This document shows, in pieces, positions 1 to 8,294 of a DNA stretch of 64,000 nucleotides. A program made the position numbers and the translations under genes. Each line of letters starts with the position of its first letter. Position 1 is the stretch's first letter. Source of the DNA: an uncultured Roseobacter sp. (lineage in GTDB: Bacteria; Pseudomonadota; Alphaproteobacteria; Rhodobacterales; Rhodobacteraceae). The stretch covers positions 372,001 to 436,000 of the forward strand of contig NZ_CANLYL010000002.1 in assembly GCF_947495275.1 (NCBI RefSeq), in the 5' to 3' direction. The notes under the pieces were generated by a model, which saw nothing but the letters and a program-made list of their open reading frames with translations, ran no database searches and was not told where the DNA came from.

Positions 1-194
1 GTTATTTCGCCGCGCAGCTCAGGATGAACAATCAATGTTCGACCGCTGATCTGTGCCACCTGCTCGGCCAGCACAGTAATGTCGGTGTCGCGCAGGTTGA
101 TGATGAACCCATCCTCCGTTTCCTGCGCAAGAAGCGGCGAGACCATCAATAGCCCGGCTGCAAGCGTTGATCTGAAAAACGTCAAAGCGGTCAC
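1..194 (-). CDS. gspD: Type II secretion secretin GspD, N-terminal part only
   Basis: Only the first 64 codons lie inside the window; the gene runs off the left edge. GspD forms the outer-membrane channel of the type II secretion system. The visible part is a signal peptide (hydrophobic run, then an LLAQ-type cleavage region near residue 23) followed by the start of an N0 domain: the segment reading FIINLRDTDI…ISGRTLIVHPELRGEI matches the beginning of secretin N-domains. The GTG start at 194 overlaps the gspC stop by 4 bases (GTGA), so translation is probably coupled. Identification rests on this short stretch plus its place after gspC. Confidence 0.75.
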   Translation of the reverse strand, partial: MTALTFFRSTLAAGLLMVSPLLAQETEDGFIINLRDTDITVLAEQVAQISGRTLIVHPELRGEI

Positions 195-1054
195 CTAAGC
201 GGAAATGAAAATGTGAGCAGCCTGTCGCCGCGCTGAACTTCAATGCGCGCTTGGCCAGATGCGGCGATGGCATCATATGTCTTGCGATCTTCCTTCGGAT
301 TGCCAACCGACTTGCCGTTGACACTCCGCACCAGATCACCAGCCTGCAGTCCCGCGAGCCGAACGCCGCGGTTGTGTTTTTGGGCAATGCGGTAGCCATC
401 CCCGACGGGTTCCAGCCCAATCGTGTCCAGAACGGCCTGCGGGTTCTTGCGTATCTTCTGACGCCAATAGGCGATGTATTCCTGCGTGGTTTCGGGAAGG
501 CCCGTGCGGGACGTGCGATCTGCTACAACAGCGGCCGCCCGCAGGCGGTTGTTGATCGGCGTCTCGGCGGTGGCATTTCGGGTTTTTTCCCCCTCTGTTT
601 CCTGGGTTTCTTCGAATGTCAGAATGATTTTCTTGGTTCTTGAACGGATAACGACGTGATCGGAGGCGACGGATTCAACGCGAAGCCCTTCGGAAATCGG
701 GTCGCCTTCACGGAAAAGATCCTGAACGTCTGCCACCGAGATAAGTGCGGCGGAAGCTTCCGCTCTCGCCGACTTCAGAACACCATTCAATGTCAGATCA
801 GGCAGCGCGTTGGTAGGCGCACCAAAGTCTGTTGTCGCCTCGGCTGCTGCCCGTCCAAAGGGGCGAAAGGCCAACAGCGCCGTCAGGTCGACCGTTGGGT
901 CATCAGTGTCTGGTTGGTTGATGGAACGTTCTGGTTGTTCCAGCACCACAATACCCAGCGAATGTCGCACAACCGAAGGCGTCTGCCAGATCAGGGGCAC
1001 GGCGACCAAAATACCAATTCCGAGTTGTCCCAGATGCCATGGATCAAATTTCAT
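191..1054 (-). CDS. gspC: Type II secretion protein GspC (inner-membrane clamp with PDZ domain)
   Basis: 287 residues. GspC links the inner-membrane platform to the secretin. One N-terminal transmembrane segment (about residues 9–25, no cleavage site), then an HR-type domain (about 80–155; NGVLKS, FREGDPI and RVESV are in register with GspC homology regions), a linker, and a C-terminal PDZ-like domain (about 205–287; GVRLAGLQAGDLVRSVNG is a typical PDZ carboxylate-loop stretch). It overlaps gspI upstream and gspD downstream by 4 bases each (ATGA, GTGA), showing one tightly coupled leftward operon gspG-H-I-C-D. Confidence 0.85.
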   Translation of the reverse strand: MKFDPWHLGQLGIGILVAVPLIWQTPSVVRHSLGIVVLEQPERSINQPDTDDPTVDLTALLAFRPFGRAAAEATTDFGAPTNALPDLTLNGVLKSARAEASAALISVADVQDLFREGDPISEGLRVESVASDHVVIRSRTKKIILTFEETQETEGEKTRNATAETPINNRLRAAAVVADRTSRTGLPETTQEYIAYWRQKIRKNPQAVLDTIGLEPVGDGYRIAQKHNRGVRLAGLQAGDLVRSVNGKSVGNPKEDRKTYDAIAASGQARIEVQRGDRLLTFSFPLR

Positions 1055-1425
1055 GATCCACCTGCTTTCCGGGTTTCGACAAATCCGGTCAGCAGCGCCG
1101 AAGCGGCGGTAAGTCCTCCTCCGCTTGCGGCCACGCGGATGTCCACGCGGGTCAAATCGGGGTCAGAGGTTGCGGATCTGTCGGTGTTAATTCGCCAAAG
1201 CCCACCCAGCGCGGTCACTTCTGCGGGCAAATCGACCATACCCAGTTCAAGCTCAACAAGCCGGTTTTCAGCGATCCAGAGCGCAGTTCTACGATCCGAA
1301 ATCTGCCCGACGCGGGCGACATGCGACTGCGATATGGCCAACAAGAAGATCGATGCGGTCGACAGGATGCCAAGGGCAACAAGCGCTTCGATGAGGGTAA
1401 ATCCAGCGTCCTGTGCACGTCGCAT
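1051..1425 (-). CDS. gspI: Type II secretion minor pseudopilin GspI
   Basis: 124 residues, normal for the family. GspI is part of the initiating pseudopilus tip complex with GspJ, GspK and GspH. It begins with a short basic leader and the prepilin peptidase site G|FTLIEALVAL, including Glu at +5 of the mature protein, followed by a hydrophobic helix. The stretch IAENRLVELEL around residues 51–61 matches the conserved helix of GspI. The start at 1425 lies 5 bases after the gspH stop and has a purine-rich ribosome site (GGAGA). It would be matured by the prepilin peptidase at 11.3 kb. Confidence 0.85.
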   Translation of the reverse strand: MRRAQDAGFTLIEALVALGILSTASIFLLAISQSHVARVGQISDRRTALWIAENRLVELELGMVDLPAEVTALGGLWRINTDRSATSDPDLTRVDIRVAASGGGLTAASALLTGFVETRKAGGS

Positions 1426-1430
1426 CCTGT

Positions 1431-1907
1431 CTAGTCTCCGCCTGCCAGAGCGATCCGCGCTGTGATCCCGTCAAAGGTCACAAGATGCGTCAAAGATCCC
1501 TGCTTCAATGTTACCTGCCATGGTGTCCGGGCCCTAGGCACCAGATACCGCGACACGGCAAAGACCACATCTTCATGGTCCTGCACCGAGATACGTAAGT
1601 TCTCTCCAAAAGGTTTCAGATCGTGCAGCGAAGCCGTGGGATGCTGCTGCCAGTCTTTTCCATCGGTAACCCAAAAGCTGTATCCATCCTGCCCCGCTTT
1701 CACACCGAAAGCCTGATCATGATCCATTGCGTATTGAACAGCCCGGGCAAGATCGGCCGACAATTTGAGCGCCATAAGCTCGGCAGAGTTGCCCCTTGAC
1801 TTTGGCGCGATGGCCAAGGCGACGGCACCGGCCATCGCGCCGATCACAACAAGGGTGATAAGCATTTCGACCAGCGTGACTCCGGCGTCGTTCCGGCGGT
1901 TGCTCAT
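1431..1907 (-). CDS. gspH: Type II secretion minor pseudopilin GspH
   Basis: 158 residues. A type IV pilin-like leader G|VTLVEMLITLVV with Glu+5 is followed by one hydrophobic helix. The helix tail and first globular part (LSADLARAVQYAMDHDQAFGV, split here as LSADLARAVQYA plus MDHDQAFGV) are the pattern seen in GspH/FimT-type proteins. The ATG at 1907 overlaps the gspG stop (ATGA). GspH sits at the junction between the GspG shaft and the I-J-K tip. FimT is the main alternative name, but the gsp context decides. Confidence 0.82.
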   Translation of the reverse strand: MSNRRNDAGVTLVEMLITLVVIGAMAGAVALAIAPKSRGNSAELMALKLSADLARAVQYAMDHDQAFGVKAGQDGYSFWVTDGKDWQQHPTASLHDLKPFGENLRISVQDHEDVVFAVSRYLVPRARTPWQVTLKQGSLTHLVTFDGITARIALAGGD

Positions 1908-2380
1908 CTTGATGAGAGCTTTGAGGGATGTCCGTCGAGCGCAATATCGGCTGCTGTCCCGTCACCACCCGGCACGCCATCTGCTCCGAGCGATACAAGG
2001 TCGAACGCGCCCGCTGACCCGGGCGATTGATACAGGTAGGCATTGCCCCATGGATCCTGTGGAAGTGTGGTGAGGTATCCGCCCTCGGGCCAATTCCGGG
2101 GAACGGGTGGGCTGACAGGGCGGTCGACCAAGGCAGACAAACCCTGTCCGGTGGTCGGATAGCTCCGATTGTCAAGGCGGTATAGCTCCAGCGCACTGGC
2201 AATGGAGCGCAGATCCGTTTGAGCAACACTGGCCCGCGCCTCATCGGGTCGGCCGATGACATTTGGGACGATGATGGCCGCAACAACGGAGATCATCACA
2301 AGTACTACCATCATCTCGATCAATGTGACGCCTGCATCTGTCGGGCGGTGGGTGCGCAGCTTGAGTGTGAGTTGGGTCAT
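1904..2380 (-). CDS. gspG: Type II secretion major pseudopilin GspG
   Basis: 158 residues from the ATG at 2380, which has AAGGAAA upstream; a longer frame to 2425 would add 15 residues with no leader character. GspG polymerises into the pseudopilus shaft. Features: leader ending G|VTLIEMMVVLVMI (Glu+5), the family pattern VPNVIGRPDEAR after the helix, AxELYRLDNRSYPTTGQGL, DPWGNAYLY, and the C-terminal calcium loop LGADGVPGGDGTAADI, where acidic residues bind calcium in known GspG structures. First gene of the leftward operon. Confidence 0.93.
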   Translation of the reverse strand: MTQLTLKLRTHRPTDAGVTLIEMMVVLVMISVVAAIIVPNVIGRPDEARASVAQTDLRSIASALELYRLDNRSYPTTGQGLSALVDRPVSPPVPRNWPEGGYLTTLPQDPWGNAYLYQSPGSAGAFDLVSLGADGVPGGDGTAADIALDGHPSKLSSR

Positions 2381-2465
2381 GAAACCATTTCCTTTCGAGT
2401 CTCGTAAGTCTGGGTACATAGACACGAAATGTCGCGATGAAAAGTATTTTATTGTGGAAAATCAA
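2381..2465. promoter_or_regulatory. Divergent start region between gspG and gspL
   Basis: Only 85 bp separate the gspG ATG (minus) from the likely gspL ATG (plus). The stretch is clearly A/T-rich compared with the genes on either side and should hold the promoters for both halves of the secretion locus. I see no convincing perfect −35/−10 pair and no strong palindrome, so only the position is claimed. Confidence 0.4.
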
Positions 2466-3635
2466 ATGGTTACACAATGCGGTGACGGCTGCGCTATCAC
2501 TGGGCGAAACCACGAGGGCCTGCCCTCGCGTGCTCTCGTCCCCGTGTTGCCAGGGCGTGGCATCCCGGGTGTTAGTGATGCGCTTGCCGCGCGGTTGAAC
2601 GATGCCGCGCGTGAGGCCAATCGTCCGGCGCCGATTGTCCTGCCGACGGGGGCGGTCAGTCTTTTCAACGTGTTACTGCCACTGAAATCGCCCCGTCAGC
2701 GTCGCAAGGCGATGGCATTTGCGCTAAGCGGTCAGCTTTGCGAGCAAGCGGGAGGCGCGGAGCTGACACTGGGTCCGTCGTTCGAGGGCGACCATTACCT
2801 TGTAGCCTGTTGCGACGATGATGCGCTGGCGAGAGCCATCCCCAATGCTGAACTTCCGGGCGCTGCCTTGCCGGATGTGCTTGGTATTCCGCGACCCGAA
2901 ACCGACGGCCATGCGTGGAACTTGTGGTGTGAGGCATCGGTAGTTTACGTCCGTGCAACGGATGCAACGGGCTTTGTTTGTCGCGCTGACGATTTTACAA
3001 CGTTCTGGAAGGTGGGCGGTCAACCGGAACTTTTTTCGCTAACAGGCCCATTGGATTCAGGACCGGACGTCACCGATCTTTCGAGCAACCCGCCACCAGC
3101 GGACCCGAATGATCTGCAGATGGACTTGCGACGCGGAGCCTTCAAACATCGCAAAAGGGCGCCACGCCGTTTTGTCAGGTTTTCGGCAATAGCCCTGATC
3201 ATTTGCGCTATCGGACAACTCACACTTTTGGCCGTGGAGGCGCGCGCACTGGCCGCAATTGCCGAGAAGCGGACCGCAATTGTGACCGCTGACCTCGCGG
3301 AGCGCGTACCGGATGCTTCTATAGGGCAACCGCTTTTTCAGATCGCGGCACGAATTTCGGAACAAATCGCACCCCAGAGACAGGATCGTTTCATGACACT
3401 ATTGGCGCAGGTTTCGCGTGCTTTGGACGCTCAGGATGCTCAAGTCACTTTTCGCGAATTGCGCTACGGCGCGCAGGAAGACGTGCTGACACTACTTGTT
3501 CAGGGTCGCGAGTTCAGCTCTTTGCAAGCCTCTGAAGTCGCATTGAGCGATGCGGGTATGGAGGTCACGAGCGGCACGGCAACCGCGACTGAAAGCGGTG
3601 CTGAAATCCTCCTGCAGGTGAGGGATGCGTCGTGA
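2466..3635 (+). CDS. gspL: Type II secretion protein GspL
   Basis: About 389 residues from ATG 2466 (an in-frame GTG at 2454 is an alternative; the open frame upstream to 2256 runs over gspG and is not used). GspL is the inner-membrane protein that holds the GspE ATPase. Layout: cytoplasmic actin-like domain (about 1–230; LPTGAVSLFNVLLPLKSPRQRRKA resembles the RQRxxALPFxLEE region of GspL), a transmembrane segment near residues 240–258 (FSAIALIICAIGQLTLLAV), and a periplasmic ferredoxin-like domain (about 300–389). The neighbours gspM and gspE agree. Sequence conservation in GspL is low, so context carries weight. Confidence 0.78.
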   Translation: MVTQCGDGCAITGRNHEGLPSRALVPVLPGRGIPGVSDALAARLNDAAREANRPAPIVLPTGAVSLFNVLLPLKSPRQRRKAMAFALSGQLCEQAGGAELTLGPSFEGDHYLVACCDDDALARAIPNAELPGAALPDVLGIPRPETDGHAWNLWCEASVVYVRATDATGFVCRADDFTTFWKVGGQPELFSLTGPLDSGPDVTDLSSNPPPADPNDLQMDLRRGAFKHRKRAPRRFVRFSAIALIICAIGQLTLLAVEARALAAIAEKRTAIVTADLAERVPDASIGQPLFQIAARISEQIAPQRQDRFMTLLAQVSRALDAQDAQVTFRELRYGAQEDVLTLLVQGREFSSLQASEVALSDAGMEVTSGTATATESGAEILLQVRDAS

Positions 3636-4069
3636 AGCGCAGTCTGTCAGCACGGGAAATCCGGTTTCTATTGGCCGGTGTTCCACCAGTTTTGGCCTGG
3701 GCGATTTGGATCGCGTTGATCTCGCCCATGATCACGTTGAAAGCTGAAAGCCTGACACGCATCCAGAAAGCTGATGCAATAGCTGATATTCTGGCATCCA
3801 GCGACGGTACGGTCGTTACAAACACGCCCCGTCCCATTCAGGGCATCCTGACCCAAAGCGCCGAAGCGGCGAACCTTTTGATACGCCGATTGGAGCCGTC
3901 GGGGGCAGCCATGTCCGTGACCTTGGATGACGCGCCATTTGCGATTGTAATCGCTTGGCTGGCGTCTTTGACGCAAGAGGAAGGGCTGCGCATCAGCGCG
4001 GTCGAAATGGGAAGGCGCACGGCACCCGGGACGGTTTCGACACGGATCACACTGGAGCCTGCACGATGA
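3632..4069 (+). CDS. gspM: Type II secretion protein GspM
   Basis: 145 residues, GTG start at 3632 overlapping the gspL stop (GTGA). GspM is a small inner-membrane protein that pairs with GspL. It has one N-terminal membrane segment (about residues 11–32) and a periplasmic domain with the αβ-type pattern of GspM (VTLDDAPFAIVIAWLASL). Size, topology and position between gspL and gspE support the call; sequence similarity in this family is weak. Confidence 0.72.
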   Translation: MKRSLSAREIRFLLAGVPPVLAWAIWIALISPMITLKAESLTRIQKADAIADILASSDGTVVTNTPRPIQGILTQSAEAANLLIRRLEPSGAAMSVTLDDAPFAIVIAWLASLTQEEGLRISAVEMGRRTAPGTVSTRITLEPAR

Positions 4070-5526
4070 CCGGACAGCTCTCCTACGCCTTTGCCAGAGA
4101 CCATGGGTTGCTTGTTCTGGAAGACGGCGAGACCTGTCTGATGACCGAGGCGACGTCCGTGGCAGCCTTGATTGAGGTGCAACGGCATCAATCTCGCCTG
4201 TTAAAGCTGCGCAAGGTTTCGGCGACCGTGTTGGCGGCACGTATGGAGACGATGTATCGCGACAATTCTCACGCCGCCGCTGGCGCCGCTCAGGCGGATG
4301 TGGGTGGTGGTGATCTCGCGGCGCTTGCCGATAGCGCAGCGGCTGTGGATGACTTGCTGGATCAACGCAACGACGCGCCGGTGGTGCGCTTGATCAATGC
4401 GCTCCTGCTTGAGGCAACCCGTGAAAAGGCCTCGGACGTGCATATTGAGGTCGAGGAGAAACGTCTTGTCGTGCGTTTCCGGATCGATGGTGTCATGCGC
4501 GATGTGCTTGAGCCCTCCCGGGCATTGGCGCCGTTGTTGTGTAGCCGGATCAAAGTGATGGGAAAGCTGGACATCTCCGAAAAACGTGTGCCCCAGGACG
4601 GCCGGGTCTCCCTGCGCGTTGGCAATTTTGAACTGGATGTACGTATCTCGACCTTACCTGCGCAATATGGCGAGCGAGTCGTTCTTCGACTGCTGGATCG
4701 GAGCCAGACCCGCGCGGGCCTGTCTGGTTTGGGGATGGGAGATACGGCGGGCGCTGCATTCAGGCGGATGCTGAAATCTCCTGACGGCATTGTCCTGGTG
4801 ACCGGGCCAACCGGGTCGGGCAAGACTACCACGCTTTATGCCGCGTTGGATGCGCTCAATGATCGCCAACGCAACATCATGACCATCGAAGATCCTATCG
4901 AATACGCGCTTGCAGGCATCGGTCAGATGCAGGTGAACACGGCGACTGATCTCACATTCGCGCGGGGCTTGCGCGCGATTCTGCGACAGGACCCTGATGT
5001 AATCATGGTAGGTGAAATCAGGGACGGCGAGACCGCCCGGATCGCGGTGGAAAGCGCCATGACGGGGCATTTGGTCCTGTCAACGCTGCATACGAATACG
5101 GCGGTGGGCAGTATCAACCGGCTGGTTGATCTGGGGGTGCAGCGGTTCCTTCTGGCGCCGATGGTGCGGGGCGTAATTGCCCAGCGTCTTGTGCGACGAG
5201 TGTGCTCCGATTGCGCAGCGCCCGATACCATGACCGGCCACGAAGCAGAAGCTCTGGGAACGACGCGAAACGATATCGTGCAACGTGGGACCGGGTGTGC
5301 CTCCTGCGGCCAATCCGGCTACCGCGGTCGCGTCGCTCTCTATGAGGTGGTTGAAGCCACGCCCCGGCTCGAACGGGGCATCACCGACGGTTTGTCAGAG
5401 GCGGATCTGCAATTGATCGCACGCGAGTCCGCGCAAAGCCTTGTCGCGGATGGTCTTCAGAAAATCCGCGCCGGTCTGACCACGCCTCAAGAGGTCCTGC
5501 GTGTGACTTACGAAACTGCGGAGTGA
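4066..5526 (+). CDS. gspE: Type II secretion ATPase GspE
   Basis: 486 residues from ATG 4066, which overlaps the gspM stop (ATGA). This cytoplasmic ATPase powers pseudopilus assembly. Visible: N1E-like domain (about 1–100), N2E (LLLEATREKASDVHIEVEE), Walker A GPTGSGKTTT with Lys253, Asp box TIEDPIEY, Walker B region RQDPDVIMVGEIRD, His box GHLVLSTLHTN, and the zinc-binding tetracysteine CSDC…CASC in the C-terminal third, which separates GspE from retraction ATPases. All key residues are present. Confidence 0.95.
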   Translation: MTGQLSYAFARDHGLLVLEDGETCLMTEATSVAALIEVQRHQSRLLKLRKVSATVLAARMETMYRDNSHAAAGAAQADVGGGDLAALADSAAAVDDLLDQRNDAPVVRLINALLLEATREKASDVHIEVEEKRLVVRFRIDGVMRDVLEPSRALAPLLCSRIKVMGKLDISEKRVPQDGRVSLRVGNFELDVRISTLPAQYGERVVLRLLDRSQTRAGLSGLGMGDTAGAAFRRMLKSPDGIVLVTGPTGSGKTTTLYAALDALNDRQRNIMTIEDPIEYALAGIGQMQVNTATDLTFARGLRAILRQDPDVIMVGEIRDGETARIAVESAMTGHLVLSTLHTNTAVGSINRLVDLGVQRFLLAPMVRGVIAQRLVRRVCSDCAAPDTMTGHEAEALGTTRNDIVQRGTGCASCGQSGYRGRVALYEVVEATPRLERGITDGLSEADLQLIARESAQSLVADGLQKIRAGLTTPQEVLRVTYETAE

Positions 5527-5529
5527 GGC

Positions 5530-6720
5530 ATGCCACGTTTCCAATATATTGCTGCAACGAATTCCGGGGAGACACAGCGGGGAAAGCTCGAAGCCGCCGA
5601 CATACAGACAGCTACCAGCGTTTTACGCAGTCGGAATCTCATTCCGTTGGACGTCAAACAAACGGAATTAGCGGCTTTGCCGTCGATTGTGATCCGGAAA
5701 TCAGTATCGCCGGGTGAACTGGCAATACTGACCCGACAATTGGCGACGTTGTTCGAAAGTGGCGTGCGAATTGATGACGCTTTGACGGCCATCGCCCGGC
5801 AATCCGGTGCCCGTGTCGCGGGCATGATTGACGGGCTGAAAACCGATATTGTCGAAGGTCAGAGCCTTGCCGCCGCATTGTCAAAGCATCCGAAAATATT
5901 TGACGCCTTTTATGTGTCATCCGTCCGGGCCGGAGAAGCGGCGGGTAAACTGGGTGCGGTGATGGGCCATCTGGCCGACCATGTGGAGAGCAGGTCACGA
6001 AATAAAAACAGTATTCAACTGGCGCTTATTTACCCGGCAATCCTGGCGGTTGTTTCTTTGGCCGTCGTCATTGCGCTATTGGTTTTCGTTGTGCCGGACA
6101 TCGTGCGTGTTTTCACAAGCCGGGGCGCGGATTTGCCGGGCCTGACGCTCGTTCTGATCGCGCTGAGCGACGGTATTTTGATCTGGTGGCCTCACCTCAT
6201 TGCAGGGCTGCTTGCTGCGGCTTTCGCAATCTGGCGCGCGCTTCAGGTACCGAGGCTGCACATGACGTGGCATCGCATCTCGTTGCGAACCAGACTTGTC
6301 CGGCAAATCGCGGCAACACAGTTTGCCGGCACGCTCGCAACTCTTACGCAAAGCGGCGTCAGCCTGGACGATGCCTTGGCAGCTGCGAGCGGTACGGTGA
6401 GCAACCTCGCCTATCGTGCCACGCTGACAGAAGTATCGAATGCCGTGCGCGACGGGGCGGCCTTGTCGCAAGCCTTGTCCAGCCACGGTATCTTTTCGCC
6501 AATGATGATTACCATGGTGGCAAGCGGCGAAGCAGGAGGCTCGTTGCCGCTTTCCCTTGCTCGATACGCTCAAGACACTGCCCTCTCGCTCAATGCGATC
6601 GTCAAGGCGCTGGTCGGTCTTGTTGAACCTCTGGTGCTGCTGGTCATGGGTGGGATCGTGATGTTGCTGGTGCTGGCCATCCTCCTGCCCATCGTGAACC
6701 TCAACAATCTGGTGGTCTGA
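5530..6720 (+). CDS. gspF: Type II secretion inner-membrane platform protein GspF
   Basis: 396 residues, starting 3 bases after the gspE stop. GspF is the polytopic platform protein contacting GspE and GspL. It has the two repeated cytoplasmic GspF domains (about 65–190 and 268–390), each with the LxxGVxxxDAL motif (ESGVRIDDALTAI and QSGVSLDDALAAA) and the GEAAGKLG/GEAGGSLP motif, and three membrane segments near 165–190, 215–237 and 365–388. Length and motif spacing are standard. Confidence 0.95.
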   Translation: MPRFQYIAATNSGETQRGKLEAADIQTATSVLRSRNLIPLDVKQTELAALPSIVIRKSVSPGELAILTRQLATLFESGVRIDDALTAIARQSGARVAGMIDGLKTDIVEGQSLAAALSKHPKIFDAFYVSSVRAGEAAGKLGAVMGHLADHVESRSRNKNSIQLALIYPAILAVVSLAVVIALLVFVVPDIVRVFTSRGADLPGLTLVLIALSDGILIWWPHLIAGLLAAAFAIWRALQVPRLHMTWHRISLRTRLVRQIAATQFAGTLATLTQSGVSLDDALAAASGTVSNLAYRATLTEVSNAVRDGAALSQALSSHGIFSPMMITMVASGEAGGSLPLSLARYAQDTALSLNAIVKALVGLVEPLVLLVMGGIVMLLVLAILLPIVNLNNLVV

Positions 6721-6750
6721 CCGGGCCAGAAAACGAAAGGAATCCTTGGA

Positions 6751-7815
6751 ATGCATACATTTACGCGGCGAAAATTGCTTGGTTGTCTGGCCGCGACAGG
6801 AAGTCTACCTTTGCTTAGTGCCTGTGTGGCACCTTCTCAAAGCCGCGCACCGATCCCGACAGAGCCCGCCCGTACGGCCATGCTGCTTCCCCTCACTGGG
6901 CCAAAGGCCAGACTGGGGCAGTCCATGGCCAAGGCGGTCTGGCTTGTCGAGGATCGCAGCGGCTTGCGGCAACGTGTCGAGATTTTTGACACCGGGCCAT
7001 CGCCCGCAGGTGCTGCCGCAGCCGCAAGATTGGCTGACGGCGCGGGCGCAGAGGTCATCGTAGGTCCGTTGTTCTCTGACCATACTGAGTCCGTGATGAA
7101 AACCAAACCGCGGGCGCAGGTCATCTCACTTTCCAATGATGATCGTCTGACAGAAACCGGAGCCTGGGTGTTTGGTGTGACACCGGCGCATTCGGCAGAG
7201 GCGGCGGTTGCCTTTACCAAGCAAAAGGGATTTGGCAGCATGGCCATGCTCCAGCCTGGTGGGGCGTTCGGCGTGCGGTCGGCTGAAGCCTTGGCACGTG
7301 CCGCCCGCGCGCAACGTGTCAAACTGATGCCGCCCATTCAGAGCGCAAACCCAGGTGATTTTAACCGGCGTCTGAAAGCAAACGGCGATGGCGTAGCGGC
7401 TGACAGCATTTACATACCGGCCGCTGACGCAGAGGGCCTGAAGCTTGCGCGGATGGCCAGTAGTGCCGGCAAGGCGGTGATCGGCTCGCTGCAATGGGCA
7501 GATGTGCCGCCGGATACTCTTGGGGATATCAAATCCATGAGCTTCACCGGCCCCGATCCAACTCTCTTTGGACGCCTTTCCTCCAGTTATCAAAATGAGC
7601 TGGGAGAAGAAATGGGGATCATTTCCGGGTTGGCCGTTGATGCCGTCATGCTTGCATTTGGCCTGCCAAGAGATCGGCGGGGTCAGATACAGTTGGCCGT
7701 TAATGCGCCCGTCGAAGGGCTTCTGGGCCAATGCTCATTCCGCAAAGATCGAACCTGCATGCGTAAACTGGCCATTCTGCAGGTCAGCAACGGTCGGATC
7801 GTCAAGGTCGGATGA
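6751..7815 (+). CDS. Lipoprotein resembling penicillin-binding-protein activator (LpoA/LppC-type)
   Basis: 354 residues with a lipoprotein signal peptide: twin basic start (RRK), hydrophobic core, lipobox LLSAC with Cys at residue 25. The mature part looks like a type 1 periplasmic-binding fold: AMLLPLTGPKARLGQSM, AEVIVGPLFSDHT and VISLSNDD are the strand and loop patterns of LpoA/LppC-type proteins that regulate peptidoglycan synthases, and of Leu/Ile/Val-binding proteins. It lies inside the gsp operon, 30 bases after gspF and overlapping gspJ by 4 bases. Role in secretion is inferred: opening the cell wall, or helping assemble the secretin in place of a pilotin or GspN, neither of which I see here. 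Confidence 0.7.
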   Translation: MHTFTRRKLLGCLAATGSLPLLSACVAPSQSRAPIPTEPARTAMLLPLTGPKARLGQSMAKAVWLVEDRSGLRQRVEIFDTGPSPAGAAAAARLADGAGAEVIVGPLFSDHTESVMKTKPRAQVISLSNDDRLTETGAWVFGVTPAHSAEAAVAFTKQKGFGSMAMLQPGGAFGVRSAEALARAARAQRVKLMPPIQSANPGDFNRRLKANGDGVAADSIYIPAADAEGLKLARMASSAGKAVIGSLQWADVPPDTLGDIKSMSFTGPDPTLFGRLSSSYQNELGEEMGIISGLAVDAVMLAFGLPRDRRGQIQLAVNAPVEGLLGQCSFRKDRTCMRKLAILQVSNGRIVKVG

Positions 7816-8294
7816 CAACGCGGGCTGGGCAGTCGGGTGTGACATTGATCGAGATGCTTGTCGCGCTTTCCGTTTTTTCGTTGATCGGTCTGGCAAGCTT
7901 TAATGTGCTTGATGCCATTGTGCGCACAGATCGACAGACGGATGGCCGCCTGGAGGCAGTTGCTCAATTGGATTTGGCGCTTCGTATATTCGAGGCGGAT
8001 GTTCTGCGATCACAAGGCCTTTCTGTACTCGAAGAGGATCGGATCACGCTGGTTTCATCAGCGGACCGTATCACGTACTTCTCATCTCAGAAGGGGCTGC
8101 GCCGCAGGATCGAGCGTTCCGAACAGCCGGCCCTTGTCCAACAGGTTCTGGTATATCCAGCGCGCGCGTTCTGGAGCGTAACAGACGTTGGTGAAATTCA
8201 GGCGGTTGAAATCAACCTTTTACCAGAGGGCGATACCACCCACGCGATCCGCAGATTGGTGCCGCTGTCGTCCATCCCTCGTTGGCCAGAATGA
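7812..8294 (+). CDS. gspJ: Type II secretion minor pseudopilin GspJ
   Basis: 160 residues, ATG at 7812 overlapping the preceding stop (ATGA). Leader G|VTLIEMLVALSVFSLIGLASFNVLD with Glu+5 and the GspJ-like continuation LEAVAQLDLALRIFEADVLRSQ; the conserved ‘…DL…D…’ helix of GspJ matches. It forms the tip heterotrimer with GspI and GspK. Adjacent gspK supports the call. Confidence 0.83.
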   Translation: MTTRAGQSGVTLIEMLVALSVFSLIGLASFNVLDAIVRTDRQTDGRLEAVAQLDLALRIFEADVLRSQGLSVLEEDRITLVSSADRITYFSSQKGLRRRIERSEQPALVQQVLVYPARAFWSVTDVGEIQAVEINLLPEGDTTHAIRRLVPLSSIPRWPE

